Below, piece after piece: positions 45,976-58,160 of a DNA stretch of 64,000 bases. The stretch comes from Oikopleura dioica. Its lineage: Eukaryota; Chordata; Appendicularia; Copelata; Oikopleuridae. Numbering within the stretch: the first letter of the stretch is position 1; the number at the start of each line of letters is the position of its first letter. The stretch lies in the NCBI GenBank assembly GCA_907165135.1, contig OU015569.1, forward strand, positions 1,984,001 through 2,048,000, given 5' to 3'. The notes below the pieces were generated by a model, which saw nothing but the letters and a program-made list of their open reading frames with translations, was not told where the DNA came from and did no database searches. Made by a program: the position numbers and the translations under genes.

Positions 45976-47668
45976 TCAAACTTCGAGGGAAATGCCGGCG
46001 GCCTCTTGTCTTCGGACGTCTTCGGCAAATCGTTCCTCGAGGTAAGGCTTGAACCACCGGATAAGACCTGAGGAATATTCATTAAAGAAATTCTCCGCCA
46101 AATATTGATTACCTTGGGCTGGCCATGCAGCACCGTCGGCGAGCGCGCAAATAGTGTTTCCTTCGACCTGCTTCGAGATTTCCCAGAGCTGTTCGATTTC
46201 CTCGGGTCCTCGAGACTGTCCGAAAGTCCATCGCTTGAGGATGTCGTTCATCCATGAAACGCCTTCTCGGCAGGGAGTGCACTGACCGCAAGACTCGTGC
46301 TTGTAGAACTCCATCAATCGCCAGATACATTCGACTGGATCATCGTCCTTGTCTATCGGAAAAGTTGAGTATTAAAAAATTAATTGTTGACTTACTCATG
46401 ACGATGAGAGCGGCAGTGCCAAGACCAGATGGAGCAGCGGCAAGAGCGTCGAAGTCCATCATAATATCGTCACAAATGTGCTACGAAATCGTTATCATTT
46501 GAAAGGCTAAAGAAAGAAATAACCTTGGGAAGAAGGGGAGTGGAGGAACCACCGGGAATGACAGCTAGCAGGTTGTCCCAGCCGCCCCGGACACCACCGG
46601 CGTGCTTTTCAATAAGTTCCTAAACAAATGATAAGGAATTCCGAAGTAGAATCGAAGGACTCACTCTCATCGGGATGGACATGGTCTCCTCAACGGTGCA
46701 GGGAGTGTTAACGTTTCCGGAAATATTGAAGAGCTTGGTGCCAGTGTTTCGCTCTCGTCCGAAGGAGGCGAACCAGTCGGCTCCTCGTCGGCAAATGGTT
46801 GGAGCAACGGCGATAGTTTCGACGTTGTTGACGGTGGTAGGGCAGCCAAAAGCGCCGACGGCGGCGGGGAATGGTGGCTTCAGTCTGGGCTTTCCCTAGT
46901 AAAATCCATGGTATAGAGATTTGAAAATGATGCCTTATGTGTACCTGCTTTCCCTCGAGAGATTCAATAAGCGCGGTTTCTTCGCCGCAGACGTACGCAC
47001 CAGCACCTCGCTGGACGTAAACGTCAAAGTCGTAGCCAGTGCCGCAAGCGTTCTCGCCGAGGTATCCCTTGGCGTATGCCTCTCGCACAGCGTACATTAA
47101 ATTGGAGGTTTCGTTGTAGAACTCTCCGCGGACGTAGATGTAGGCAGCTCGAGCACCCATGGCGTAACCAGCTACCAGGCAGCCTTCGATGAGCTTGTGA
47201 GGGTCGTGTCGCATAATATCTCGATCTTTGCAAGTTCCTGGCTCTCCCTCATCGGCGTTGACAACAAGGTACTTAATTTGAATTAGGGAAGATCGGAAAG
47301 AAAATAATGATTTTACCTTTGGTCGACCATCGGTGACAGGGACATTCATAAAGGACCACTTGAGACCAGTGGGGAAACCGGCACCACCACGTCCTCGAAG
47401 GCCGGAATCCTTAACCTCCTGCTGGATCCATTCGGCACCCTTGAGGATGATCTCTTTCGTCTTGTACCAGTCGCCTCGAGCTTCGGCACCCTTGATCGAC
47501 CAGTCGTGGAAGCCGTACAGGTTTGTGAAGATTCGATCTGTTGAAGAATAAATAAACGAAAAGGACTTCTATTTGATTTTTACCTTGATCCTTCATGGGC
47601 GCATTGTTGATCACTCCGGACGCCCTGGCCGAAGTGCGGGCCGCAGTCTTTGCGATCCGATTCAGCAT
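45976..47668 (-). CDS. NDUFV1: Complex I 51-kDa flavoprotein subunit
   Basis: The NADH-oxidising subunit of mitochondrial complex I, which binds FMN and one 4Fe-4S cluster. From ATG 47668 a mitochondrial presequence ([18 protein letters not shown]) is followed by [16 protein letters not shown] (NADH site), [16 protein letters not shown] (FMN site), [19 protein letters not shown], and the cluster motif [12 protein letters not shown] with the fourth Cys in [13 protein letters not shown]. Introns are about 40-50 nt (for example 47.53-47.58 and 46.90-46.95 kb). The end is GISLEV. Length about 470 residues, normal. The TARBP1 gene follows about 300 bp downstream. Confidence 0.96.
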
Positions 47669-48641
47669 TCTTCAATTTTCAAAAGTTAAGCTCTTACAAA
47701 AAAACTATCCGTTGATTTTGAGGCTCTCTTTGCTGAGCGGGTTGGGTTTTTCTATTTTTTCGCCCCTAGGTAATCGTGGGTAAGACCTTCCCAGACCGCG
47801 GTAAAGAAAATTCTCGAGCTGTTACGTAACACCCAGTCATTTTAATTCAAAAGGAAAAATCTTTTGTACTATCAGTATGGGGGTGATAAGGGTCAAGTGT
47901 GATGACTCAACGCTTTCTTATCGCCTCGTGTTAAAAAGTACTAAATAAATAGTGCGAGAAATTTTAAAGTATCACCATCTAATGCGGTTAAATTAACAAA
48001 ATAGTGATCTTGATTTACTAAAATTAATATGACTACCATGAATACGGAAGGAAAATTACTATTTTTAATCTCACGGTATGAATTTATTAAATTTTTAATT
48101 AAAAAACTAAAGACAATTTATGAAGCTCGTTCTTAAGAAATTTAATGTAAAATTAATTTTCTCGGAATATAAATTAAAGTGCACGTGATTGACTGTTCAA
48201 GATTATGCTGAGAAAGTGTTCTGTCCAATTTCTCTATCAGAAGAAAAAGTCTGTTGATGAGGTCGATTCGAGGTCGGATGGTTCGGTCCTCTTGGCGCCG
48301 CCCATTGGCTAAAATCACAAAAGCGCGAAGGAAAGAAGCGGGGTCCTAAGAAAAAAAGGGAGGATATTCTGCGCTTCTTTTTCTTCATGAAAACGTCTTA
48401 TTCTGCCTATTTCTAAGTTTCTGTCAGAATTTTCCATGTTAAAAAATTGCCTTACAATGAGAAAATCTTGATAAAATGGTTATTGAAATGAAATGGTATA
48501 TTTTTTAATTGCTGCAAAACACGCTCCTCATAATAAAAAAGATTGTATGGAAACTTGAATGAATCAATTGAACGTATATCCATTGCATTTTTGAATCTAG
48601 AAAGTGTGCCGAACGGAGCTAGGAAAGTTGCGGGGCTGATC
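47669..48641. other. Divergent intergenic region
   Basis: About 970 bp between the start of NDUFV1 (minus) and DYNC2LI1 (plus). It is AT-rich with no coding sequence. It should hold the promoters of both same-strand gene runs. Confidence 0.5.
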
Positions 48642-50187
48642 ATGAATCTTTGGAAGAACATGGATCTTGAGCGACGAAAACGCCAAAAAGATATAGGCTC
48701 TGCTGGTTCTGCAATTAAGTATATTAAAAAAATGACTGCTCAGGCGTATAATCACGAATTTTCCTCGAATGCAGGTTCTTTCTTTTCATGGGGGGACAGA
48801 AAACGATTAGCGTTTTCTCTCTAAAGAACCAGGAATAGCGACGCGGGATATCATCATTTTCGGCGGCTACCAGGCTGGGAAAAGCTCTGTCATTCGAACT
48901 TTACTCAACGAAGATGCTCCTACGGAAAGTACAGTTGGTCTTAATTACTCGTACTATCGAGCGAAGAGCCGGAATAATGAGGCAAATAGTCATGGGTTCC
49001 ATTTTATAGAACTTTTGTGTAAATTTGCAGAAGAAAAAAAACTCAAAGAAACCATCTTTTTATACACAAATCGATACCCAAATATAAAGAAATTTCAATC
49101 TTTGGGAAATCGGCGGCGAACTCAACTCATCCGGGCGAAATATGGCTTTAGTTCCACTGAAGCATTCTACGAATATCGTTCTCGTTCTAGTCTTGGATTT
49201 GGCCACTTTGTCGCAAGTAGAAGATCTGGTTAAGAAGTTGGGAAAGTTCAGCAGCGCGATAAAGGAGAAAAAAGTCAAGCTGGCCATTGTGGCGAATAAA
49301 TACGATCAGTTCAGGAAATGATTTCGCATTTTTAAAAATAGAGAAGGATGATCTTAGAATTTCAAGCATTTTTTAGCAAATTCTGATTTATAAAATAAAA
49401 AATCATTATGAAAGTTCTTTGAAAAGCGACGTGAAAGCAGCTGTGAACGAGTTTCTAAAAGTTTCTTCGAAGTATCTCAAGGCTTCGTTGATCCAATGCT
49501 CGTGCACTCAAGAATCGCAAAAGACCATCCTCCGGCGCTTCTTCCAGAGCGAAGTGTTCCACCTCTCGGCTGTATCTTCCCTCTCGGAGTCGTCGACGGA
49601 CAATTCGCAGCCGCTGGTTCTTCTTCAGGGAGCACAGAAAGTCCAAGTGACGAGTACTGTCGATTCCGCCGCCATTGAACTCTCCCAAGTCGTCGAGGTA
49701 ACGTTCCGCGCGCTACAATTCATGTATCGAATGTAATTTAAACAGAGAAGCCGCCAGCGGCTTTGAGTAAAAAAAAATACTAAGCCGAGCGCGGCTGTAA
49801 CGATTCATTTGAACAAAGCCGCAAGTGGCTTTTTGTCTATCAGTTAGATTTCGTTAAAATAGTAAATAGCATAGAAAGATCTCCTAATCCATCATTTTTC
49901 AATTCGGTGTTGAATAATTTGAATTTTCTCCGCTTGAAGAATCAGACGTTGTCATTATTTTGACTGTCTAGCAGAAAGCTCTAGCTGCTAGGGATATTTA
50001 TGGAGCGCCTTGCTTGATGCCAAATTTAAACTGTTGTTTCTAGCAAGAGAGAATAAAGTCTTCATCGATGAATCAACGCCAGCCGGAGAACATGGACAAC
50101 TTCGCGGACAGCGAAATCGACGGCGCCGTAAGGCACTTCCACAACCATCGCGAGTACTCCAAACTCGCTCAACTCCAGTTGAGCTAA
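48642..50187 (+). CDS. DYNC2LI1: Dynein-2 light intermediate chain
   Basis: Light intermediate chain of the retrograde intraflagellar transport motor, needed in cilia. From ATG 48642, a short helical N terminus is followed by a Ras-like G domain: IIIFGGYQAGKSSVIRTLL (P-loop), a weakened middle (FNLWEIGGEL, in place of DxxG), IVLVLDL, and VANKYDQF (NKxD-like). The middle exon is entered through an intron ending at about 49.09 kb so that LWEIGG stays in frame. Later exons carry FLKVSSKYLKASLIQCS and end REYSKLAQLQLS. The intron after KYDQF (about 49.32 kb) lacks a clear GT. A long intron (about 49.70-50.04 kb) holds small palindromes. Length about 300 residues. Confidence 0.82.
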
Positions 50188-50325
50188 AAACGAAAGCGTC
50201 TTCTTTCGTCGTCATTTTCTTTATGTTCTATTTTTCTACTTCAACAGCTACTTTTCTATGAGAACGACATTTTTATATGTTTTCTAAATACGGTTCGAAA
50301 GAGTTTTCTTTAGATTCTTGGCGTA

Positions 50326-50753
50326 ATGGCGGATTTGACTGGACCAAAAGCGAGCTTCATCAAACTTGTCTCTTCTGACGACCATGAATTCATCATCAGA
50401 AAGGATGTTGCTCTTACCAGTGGCCATGACCGTGGATAAATACATTTTTCATAACCTTTTTTGTTGAATTACGCGTATTTTTCAACGTCTAAAGAACGAT
50501 CAAAGCGATGTTGAGCGGCCCCGGCTCGTTTCAGGAAAATGAAACGAACACCATCAAATTTCAGGAAATCCCCTCTCATGTTCTGAATAAAGGTAGCTTA
50601 TTCTTTCTTCTCCTAATCTATTTACTCGAAGTCTGCCACTATTTCACGTACAAAGCACGGTACACCAATTCTGCCATGGAAATTCCGGAATTCCCGATCG
50701 CCCCCGAAGTCGCACTCGAACTCCTCATGGCGGCCAATTTCTTGGACTGCTAG
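50326..50753 (+). CDS. ELOC: Elongin C
   Basis: Adaptor of elongin BC complexes in RNA polymerase II elongation and in cullin-2/5 ubiquitin ligases. The Skp1/BTB-like fold is almost unchanged from vertebrates: [65 protein letters not shown] and the end [10 protein letters not shown]. Two introns: the second (about 50593-50632) is GT-AG; the first (about 50424-50494) cannot be GT-AG if the conserved TSGTIKAML is kept. Length about 106 residues. It lies 139 bp after DYNC2LI1 and 232 bp before TANGO6. Confidence 0.96.
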
Positions 50754-50984
50754 CTTCGTTTCCACCGTTCAAAACAATAACTCAACAACCGCCAGATAAA
50801 CGTGAATTATTATATTTACCCTTTGTTTTATTTTGTTTTGTATTCTATTTCAAGCAGAGTTCAAAATTAGTTTTTTTCCTTCTCGCTGAACACCTCTTAA
50901 TCTTCCTCTTACCAAGATTCGATATCTTTTATTCACCTTAAACATGTATTTTTCTGTAATCCTTGCTGACTCGATAGCTTTAGA

Positions 50985-53737
50985 ATGGAATACGAAGGGT
51001 TGGAAATACTTTTAAAAAGCAAACATGATCTTGAAGTGGAAACCATCGCTGGGAACTTGACTGCACCAGTCCTAGAAGCCTTTCCGAAAACTGCGAAACT
51101 GATCGACTCTCCTTTCAGTGGTCTTCAAATACGACTGAAGCTGCTCGCGGAAATAGCCCAGTCCGCTTCTGAAAGCAAAGACTTGATTGTCTCGGCGGAC
51201 ATGCTCGCATACTCAAAACTGCTACTAGAACAAGCGGTCGTTTTTGCAATTTCTCCGAACTTAAGGTGCGCTTTCATATCCTGCTCAATGATATAGCTTT
51301 TAAATTAAGTAAAGGAATTGGAATTCCAGTTGAGAAACGACTGAAGATGCATGAAAAGTCAGTGTTCAAAGTTGATTTTCAGCGAAACAAAGATCCAAGC
51401 GCCGAAGTGCTACATATGACATTGGAGAGTATGTACGACATTTTGACATCCAAAACAATGTTTGCTCCGTCCGCAAAACGATTAAGCATAGGATTGGTTT
51501 TGACTGTTTAAATATTGTTAATAGTGGTCATCTATTGACAATAGACTATTGTTCGCACTGATCTAAAACCCCCCAAAAAGACATCCTCTGTGCATGCATA
51601 CAATTGGGCTTTGGACGAAAGAATGATGCGCAAAATGACAACGAGATGTTTGCAACGCGCGAGCAGGGTCTTTCAGCCCGAAGAATGCTGCTGTCTTTTT
51701 GTGACAGCACTCCACTCACGCTCGTCTTCCAAGAACTGTGTCTCATCATGATTGCAGAAAAGCAATCCGAAGGAAAGTGGGGCCCTCGGACTTGGTTCAG
51801 AGCTGGTTGCAAAAAGATTATTCAGCGATGCATGAAACAGGAAAACGCACTCTCCGCCTTCCTCGATGCTCTCATGGGTCCAGAAAGCGTTCTGATGAAA
51901 ACTCCCCAGCCGATTTCGTCAATCAAATTGTACGTTTCTTTAGCCGGCCCACTGGATAGCGAAGATAAATTTGAAGAAATGAAAATACTTTTGGAGGGAG
52001 CCGACAACCTTGAACCAAATCAAGCACTTTTTCTATCCGTCGTCATCGCTCAGCAGAAGCTTTATAAACTTATTACTTTCGATGAAGACAACGCGTCCTC
52101 GAGCATGCGCAGAATAAAGACCGTTCTCCAGTGTCTGCCTAAAGATTCAGACATCGGTGGCTTGGAAGAGGTCCACCAGTTCGCAAAGAAACAGACTAAG
52201 GTTATTTATCAATACGCTATCGTCTTGGGGCAGAACTGTATCGAAGGCCAAACTAATTACGACACCGCCTTCGAAGTTCTTCAAATCCTCTCATCCACGG
52301 ATATCCTCAGCCTCGTTCACTCCAGAGCTGAGTTTTCCTACAATTTCGATTTCACAAGAGTCCCTCCAAAGCCATTCAACGGAGATGTTGAAATCCGGAT
52401 TTTGGCGGAACTCATCCGCCAAACAAGTCGCAACTGCCGTCTTGATATTCTAGTCGATTTGTTGAAATTTTCCTTTCGTTCAACAGATATGGAGTACAAG
52501 GAAGCTTACTGTCTCCTGTTAGGGGCATTTTTGGAAACATCGCCGGAATTCGTTGTTGAGCTGATGAATAACGAAGAGAACATTCCTCAGATTTTAACAG
52601 TTTGTGAACTGATCTTTCCGCACGCAGATGATTCTGACCTTCGTCAGTTCATCCTCTCCATCGTGGCCCTCCTTCTTTCAGACTTGGTTGGCTATTCGCT
52701 TGCTACGAAGAAGCAGGTCCGTGAGAGAATGGCCCCCATTATCACTCAGCTCATTCACTCCGAGGAGAATGCGGAGGTATTGCGCACCGCGAAAGATATT
52801 CTGACGAAAGTCCTTACCTTCGGCCAGACGCAAAATGAAACGAAGAAAAGCCATGAAGACGAGTGGAAATCAACAGGCAAGGAAAATCTATCGCATTCCA
52901 AAGACAAGAAAATGACTCTGAGAACTTGGGCAGAATATTTGGACTCGAATGAAATACCGCTTCGTAGTGGAGCGATAAGAGAACTCACATCAGCTCTTCA
53001 AAAGAACGCGCTCCCGGATGATCTCTCCGAAAAATTAGAAAAGAACTGCATGCTAGTTTTGCAACTGAAGACGGAGCCGTTTTTATTTCTCTCTGCTGTG
53101 GAGGCATTGTGCCAATTCGCTCTCAAGCGAAAAGAAGTCTTTGATCATCTGGTGGATCTTCTCAGAACGCAGGCGTCCAGAAATCCTGAGTTAGCTGTTC
53201 AAATCGGAGAGGTACTTTCCCGAACATGCAAAGGACTCGGGGATATGGCTCCTTGTTACGCAACAACCCTTATTCCAGTTCTTTTGTCGATTGCTTCTGC
53301 CAAAAATCTCGACAACATGATAATAGCGAGTGCGATTTCTACCGCCAGTGATCTACTGCCTCTTTGTAAATTTCTCCTTCATGACATACAGGTTTCGCGA
53401 AACGATTAGAGAGCAATTTTTTGAGAGCTGGTTTTAGTACGAAGTCGGTGCGGCTATTGTTGGCTTCCTTTCGCCAACAGTCGACGAATCCGTTCAAAAG
53501 TCCGCTTGCGAAATGGCAAAACAGATATTTACCGCTATCGGGCCTCGATTCTCGACTTTCACGGACGGAATCGTTCTCGAGGTCTATCGAGCGCTAAAGA
53601 AGATTGTTAAAGATCCCCTTACGTCAAAATGGCTCTATAACAGCGCTGCTCTGGCGCTGGAGTCCGTCGACCAGGCTGTGAAAGATTACCTGACTCCATC
53701 ACAGAAAATGGAAAAGAAAATTCAAGTCTTGGATTGA
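50985..53737 (+). CDS. TANGO6: TANGO6-like HEAT-repeat protein
   Basis: TANGO6 (TMCO7, related to yeast Rtp1) is a helical-repeat protein linked to Golgi organisation and nuclear import of RNA polymerase II. Exon 1 (ATG 50985) is helical. The large exon 51.6-53.4 kb carries HEAT-like repeats with the family's conserved C-terminal part (EIPLRSGAIRELTSAL, FLFLSAVEALCQFAL, MAPCYATTLIPVLLSIA). A last exon (about 53.44-53.74 kb) continues with GAAIVGFLSPTVDESVQKSA. Introns at about 51.27-51.31, 51.48-51.60 and 53.39-53.44 kb; the first two junctions were not resolved exactly. Length about 860 residues, slightly under the vertebrate protein. Confidence 0.78.
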
Positions 53738-53844
53738 CAACCAAGCAATTCCAGTCAAAATGATTCCGCAGCTTACTTTTATGTTTCTTTTAAGATTGTG
53801 CCATGTTTTATCGCGTTGAATAGAGAGGCGCACTTGTCGGAATT

Positions 53845-56800
53845 ATGAACTCAGCTCCCCTCAGTATTCGGCGACGCGCATGTGGAATCAACCCGAGGCG
53901 CGCTCAGCACCAACTAGAATGCATCGCTGAAGATCATCTAGTTCGAGGCCAGAAGACAATAGAAGCTAAGTTGCCTGATCACACGAAGAGCACTTATGCC
54001 ATTGCTTTCTCTGCATGTGGCAAATACTGTGCTACTTCTACCGGTAATGGCACACTTTAGTTGTGTCCATAATTTTTCAATTCAAGGGGATCACAATGTT
54101 CACGTAATCGAGCGAGCAACGGGGAAGCTAGTGAAAACCCTAACAGGTCATCCTCGGACTTGCTGGTCGGTCGTCTTCCATCCCAAAAATCCAAAGCTCA
54201 TTGCATCCGCTGATCTCAGTGGAGAGGTGCGCGTCTGGTGCGTCGATACGGGAGAAGGGCCCGTCTGGAGACGCGTTAGAGGCGTCGTGGAAAGAGAAAC
54301 GAATAGGTAACCATTTCGCATTTTTCGGTTTGCTTGAGTTGCTTCGTAGTAGCGAGTCGCTACTTGATTTTCATCATGCGAATCAAAAAATCATGAATAA
54401 CTAAAAATACTTTTTAGCGAATTCATTGAAAACATAGAAAACATTCCTCCTCCTGACGAGGAGGAACTGGGGTAAAAAAGTAACAATCATTTATCATACT
54501 TGCATGCTTCACTTAATTTAGCTCGGCACACTGCACGCATTTACAAAAAGTGAACTCGTAAAACAATTTGAATCAGCTGTGCCGGGATAAATCGAATTTT
54601 AAAAAACGATGAGTTTCAGTAAGAAATGCTAGTCAATCTTTGAGTAAGGGATGATGGACCCATTCTTATTGAAGCTTATCAAATACCCGTATAAAACTAT
54701 ATTTAGGGTATCGGTATGCTTTCATCCACGAGACAATGTGCTAGCTATAGGTATTAGCAATGAATTGCACTTGTGGGATTGGTGGGAAGACTTTAAGCCT
54801 TTTGTCTCTCTCAAAACAGGTTCTGACGCAGAAAAATATTATTCTGCCGTTTTTCGCCGGATGGAAAGTATGAGTCCAATATCTTGAACCATGTTCCTAC
54901 TTTCACCTTTAGACAACTTATCACTGCCATCAGTAGCGCTCCAGAAACTGCCTCTCCCCAGCCCCCAGACCCTTTTCAAGAGATCATAACTCATGCAGAT
55001 CCGATCGTCTTGACCCGTGAAAATACTCGTGCCCAGTTTTCCGCTATGGGTTCAAAAGCATTTCTTTGTTTTTGATCATCACAAGTATAAAGCTTATATT
55101 TGAATCCGTAATAGAAAATACAAGCCAGCAGCCCTCCACGAGCACAAATGTGGACGAGACAAATATGAGACAAACCTCGAGGACGCGTGATACGAGTCCT
55201 TTACGAGTGACGTCCCCGCGAAATTCTCGGATTTCGCCATTCCATCGGCGTCATCATCGAACAAATCAAAATCAAAACCCCCTCGGTCAGCAGCCCTTTT
55301 CACTGACTGTACCTGGTGCGAATGTTGCTCCTGGCGATTGGGGAGCCAGCGTCCCTCCAGGAATGGATAAATTGTTTTTCAACCGATCTGATTTATGAAA
55401 GAAAAATATTTTTTTTATCACTCACTTGAGCTTCAATTACATATGGGCATCTAGAGGACCTTACATCGGACATGCAAGACAGAGGTGACGATTTGTAATC
55501 ACGAAATCATTTGTCAATGATTTTTAGCCATTCCAGGAACTATTTACCCACTCGGAAACTCAAGAGCGATTCCGTTACTCAGGCCCAATTATGTTACATC
55601 AGGCGACGATGGCGTTAGCATCGAGCAACTTATCGGCTCGCGTACTCTTCAAAGGTAGTTCTACCACTTACGAATCCATGTAATTATTTCTAAGGGCGTT
55701 TGTAAGGGATTTCGCCATGCACTTACAGTACGATCGCCACCGTCCACGCGAAGAGAAAAAGAAGCTGTGCAGGCTGCAGCTATGGGACTTCGATCCGCAA
55801 AATCTACCAGAAATATCACTACCAAATGTTGGTCATCTTCTCTCCCGCGTCAAGCTCAACAACGACTCTTCAGTTTCCATCGCAAAAGATTTCAGGTAGC
55901 AGCATACGTATTACAGCAGTCCCTAACTTTTCTTCAAGTCAAATCGCTTGCTTCGTCCAGGAGCAGAGCGGGAGAGAACATCACTACTCATCGATTTTCT
56001 CCAAACTGACACTCGTCGTTATCTCTCTGCGCCCGAATAATCTAGGAGACACGCTTTGGTCGAGGAACTTTGGAAACGACGCGTTATGTGTCTCGATAAG
56101 GTAAGTGATGAAAAACTATCGGAAATAACCAGTGACTCCAGTCCAATGAATAACTATCTCGCAATCGGAATGAAAGTTCGAAGAATGAGCTTTCCGCCGC
56201 GGAATGTCCCGCTGATTGAATTCTATTCTATGAACGACTCCACCCGGGCTGTTTCAACGATGACGGCGGACTTGAGCTCCAACTTTAGTAGCCGAAACCA
56301 ACAATTCGTCGTTAACACGATTGCGTTCATGCCCACGTATGTGGTTTTAGATATTTAATTTATAAACATATCCTTTAGACCAGGGCAAGGGCTACTCTAC
56401 GGCACTTCAACTGGAAAACTGTGTCTCGTGGTTCCAGATTCTGCGAAAGAAAACTCGTCCGAAACTGAGGACCCTCTGAGCGAACGAGAACGTCAGGAGC
56501 AACGAGCGGAAAGCAGAGATAACCTCCGCGCGCGGCTACGTTCTGCACAACGTCAGGATAGGGTTTTATTTTCATAAGTTCATGTCTATTTAAGAAATAA
56601 ACGTATAAACATTGACTTGAATCCTTACCAGGCATCAATCCGAAATACGACTTCCTATCTTCGTCTGGGCGAGAACACAGTTTCAGTCACTCCTGCATAT
56701 TCAAGCACGCGTTCGCGGGCTATTTCCGTTATGAATCGACTTGATACTGCTCGTGGCATTCTTCGACGCACAACGCAAGATCCACTTTTGTCAAGTGGTT

Positions 56801-57941
56801 CTATAACCGAGTACAGGCCTGTCACAGTTCAGTTGCAGTCTGGTCAAAACGTACGTATCACGGTCTTGGAAACTTTGATAGTACTTTCCTTGGTAAAAAA
56901 ATATTTCTCAGGGTGAGATCGGAATTATAAGACGAGATGTTTCGCCAACATTACTTAATCCTCCGAGTCGGTCTTCATCGGAACGAAACGCCATTTTGAA
57001 CCGGAATGCTCCTGCGCAATTTAGCTCTCCTTTGTCTCAACGTCGTCGAACTCGGCGAAGGTCAGCAGCGTCTTCCAGATCATCAAGCGCACCTCAACGA
57101 TCGAGAAGACGCGCGGATGTCCCTACTAATATCGCAGATTATTCTGCATACATCGAACAGATAAGGCTTGAAAGCGTGGCAAGGGTAGCTGCGGCGAGAC
57201 AGGAAGCGAGGTTAGCCGCTGAGGCCAGGCGCGATGCCAGTACGAACACCGATTCGAGTTCAGCAGAACCCTCCAGGACTTCAAGAGCATCTACTTCAAC
57301 CTCCTCCCAGCAACCTACTCGATCATCTGCTCGACTGAGAGAACGACGAACATCACCTACTACTCAAGCTCAAACCAGGCGGCAGCTGATGGAGAATTTA
57401 CGTAGAAATGCGGAAAGTTCTGGCACTCAGCAATTGGATATCCAGGCCTTACAGCGAGACTTGATAGAACAACGTGCTCAACTTGCGAGGCAGCATGCGA
57501 TCCTAGTAGAACATCAGCGCATGAACAGTCGCCTTAGGAGACGAGTCGTCCATCAAGAGCGGTTAGATGAGTTGATGGTACGTTCCGTTTTACTTTTATT
57601 TAAAATGATTGAAATCTTAGAGAATCACTGATGACGCGAGGAACAGTCTTACTTCGCTAGAGCCTGTTCCCTTATTCGCGGAAGATGTAGGATTTAACGT
57701 TCACCCAGCACATTCTCCACCTACAACGTTGACGCCGCAAACGATCGCTCCATTTCCAAGAGAAGAGAATTCGGGACCGGCTCCTCCTGCAACTATCGCC
57801 CAGTCGACCGATCAGGCGGCTGGAGCGCATATTATCGATCCCAATGTTCACATGCGACTTCTGGAAATTGAAAACGCTTTGAACAATCCAACTTCTTCAT
57901 CGCCCACGAATCCGTCAGAACCTCCACACAGCGACCGTTAG
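53845..57941 (+). CDS. AMBRA1: AMBRA1-like WD40 protein
   Basis: AMBRA1 is a scaffold in autophagy initiation and a substrate receptor for CUL4-DDB1 ubiquitin ligase. N-terminal WD40 blades start soon after ATG 53845: YAIAFSACGKYCATSTGDH, LTGHPRTCWSVVFHP, LIASADLSGEVRVW, then SVCFHPRDNVLAIGISNELHLWDW (about 54.7 kb). A Ser/Pro-rich linker follows (54.95-55.4 kb), then a second WD-like part (about 55.55-56.46 kb, with AIGMKVRR and GQGLLYGTSTGKLCLV), giving the split propeller of AMBRA1. The C-terminal third (56.6-57.94 kb) is Arg/Ser-rich and disordered with an acidic/helical segment. Introns are about 40 nt; those at 54.3-54.7 and 56.5-56.65 kb are unsure. The start is 108 bp after TANGO6. 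Confidence 0.82.
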
Positions 57942-58160
57942 TTTTTCAACAAAGGTGCCGCCACTCCCAGCTTGCTGTGTAAAAATTCCTTGCCAAGTAT
58001 TTTCCCATCTTAAAACAACTTTCAACTTATTCAAAAATAAAATTCAACTATTCCTGTACTCTCGAACGGATAAAAATGAAAATGCATTTTCAGCTGAAGA
58101 AAATCAATTATTTTTTGATCTCTTAATTACCTCCTTTATTATTTTAGAACGATAGCTAGA

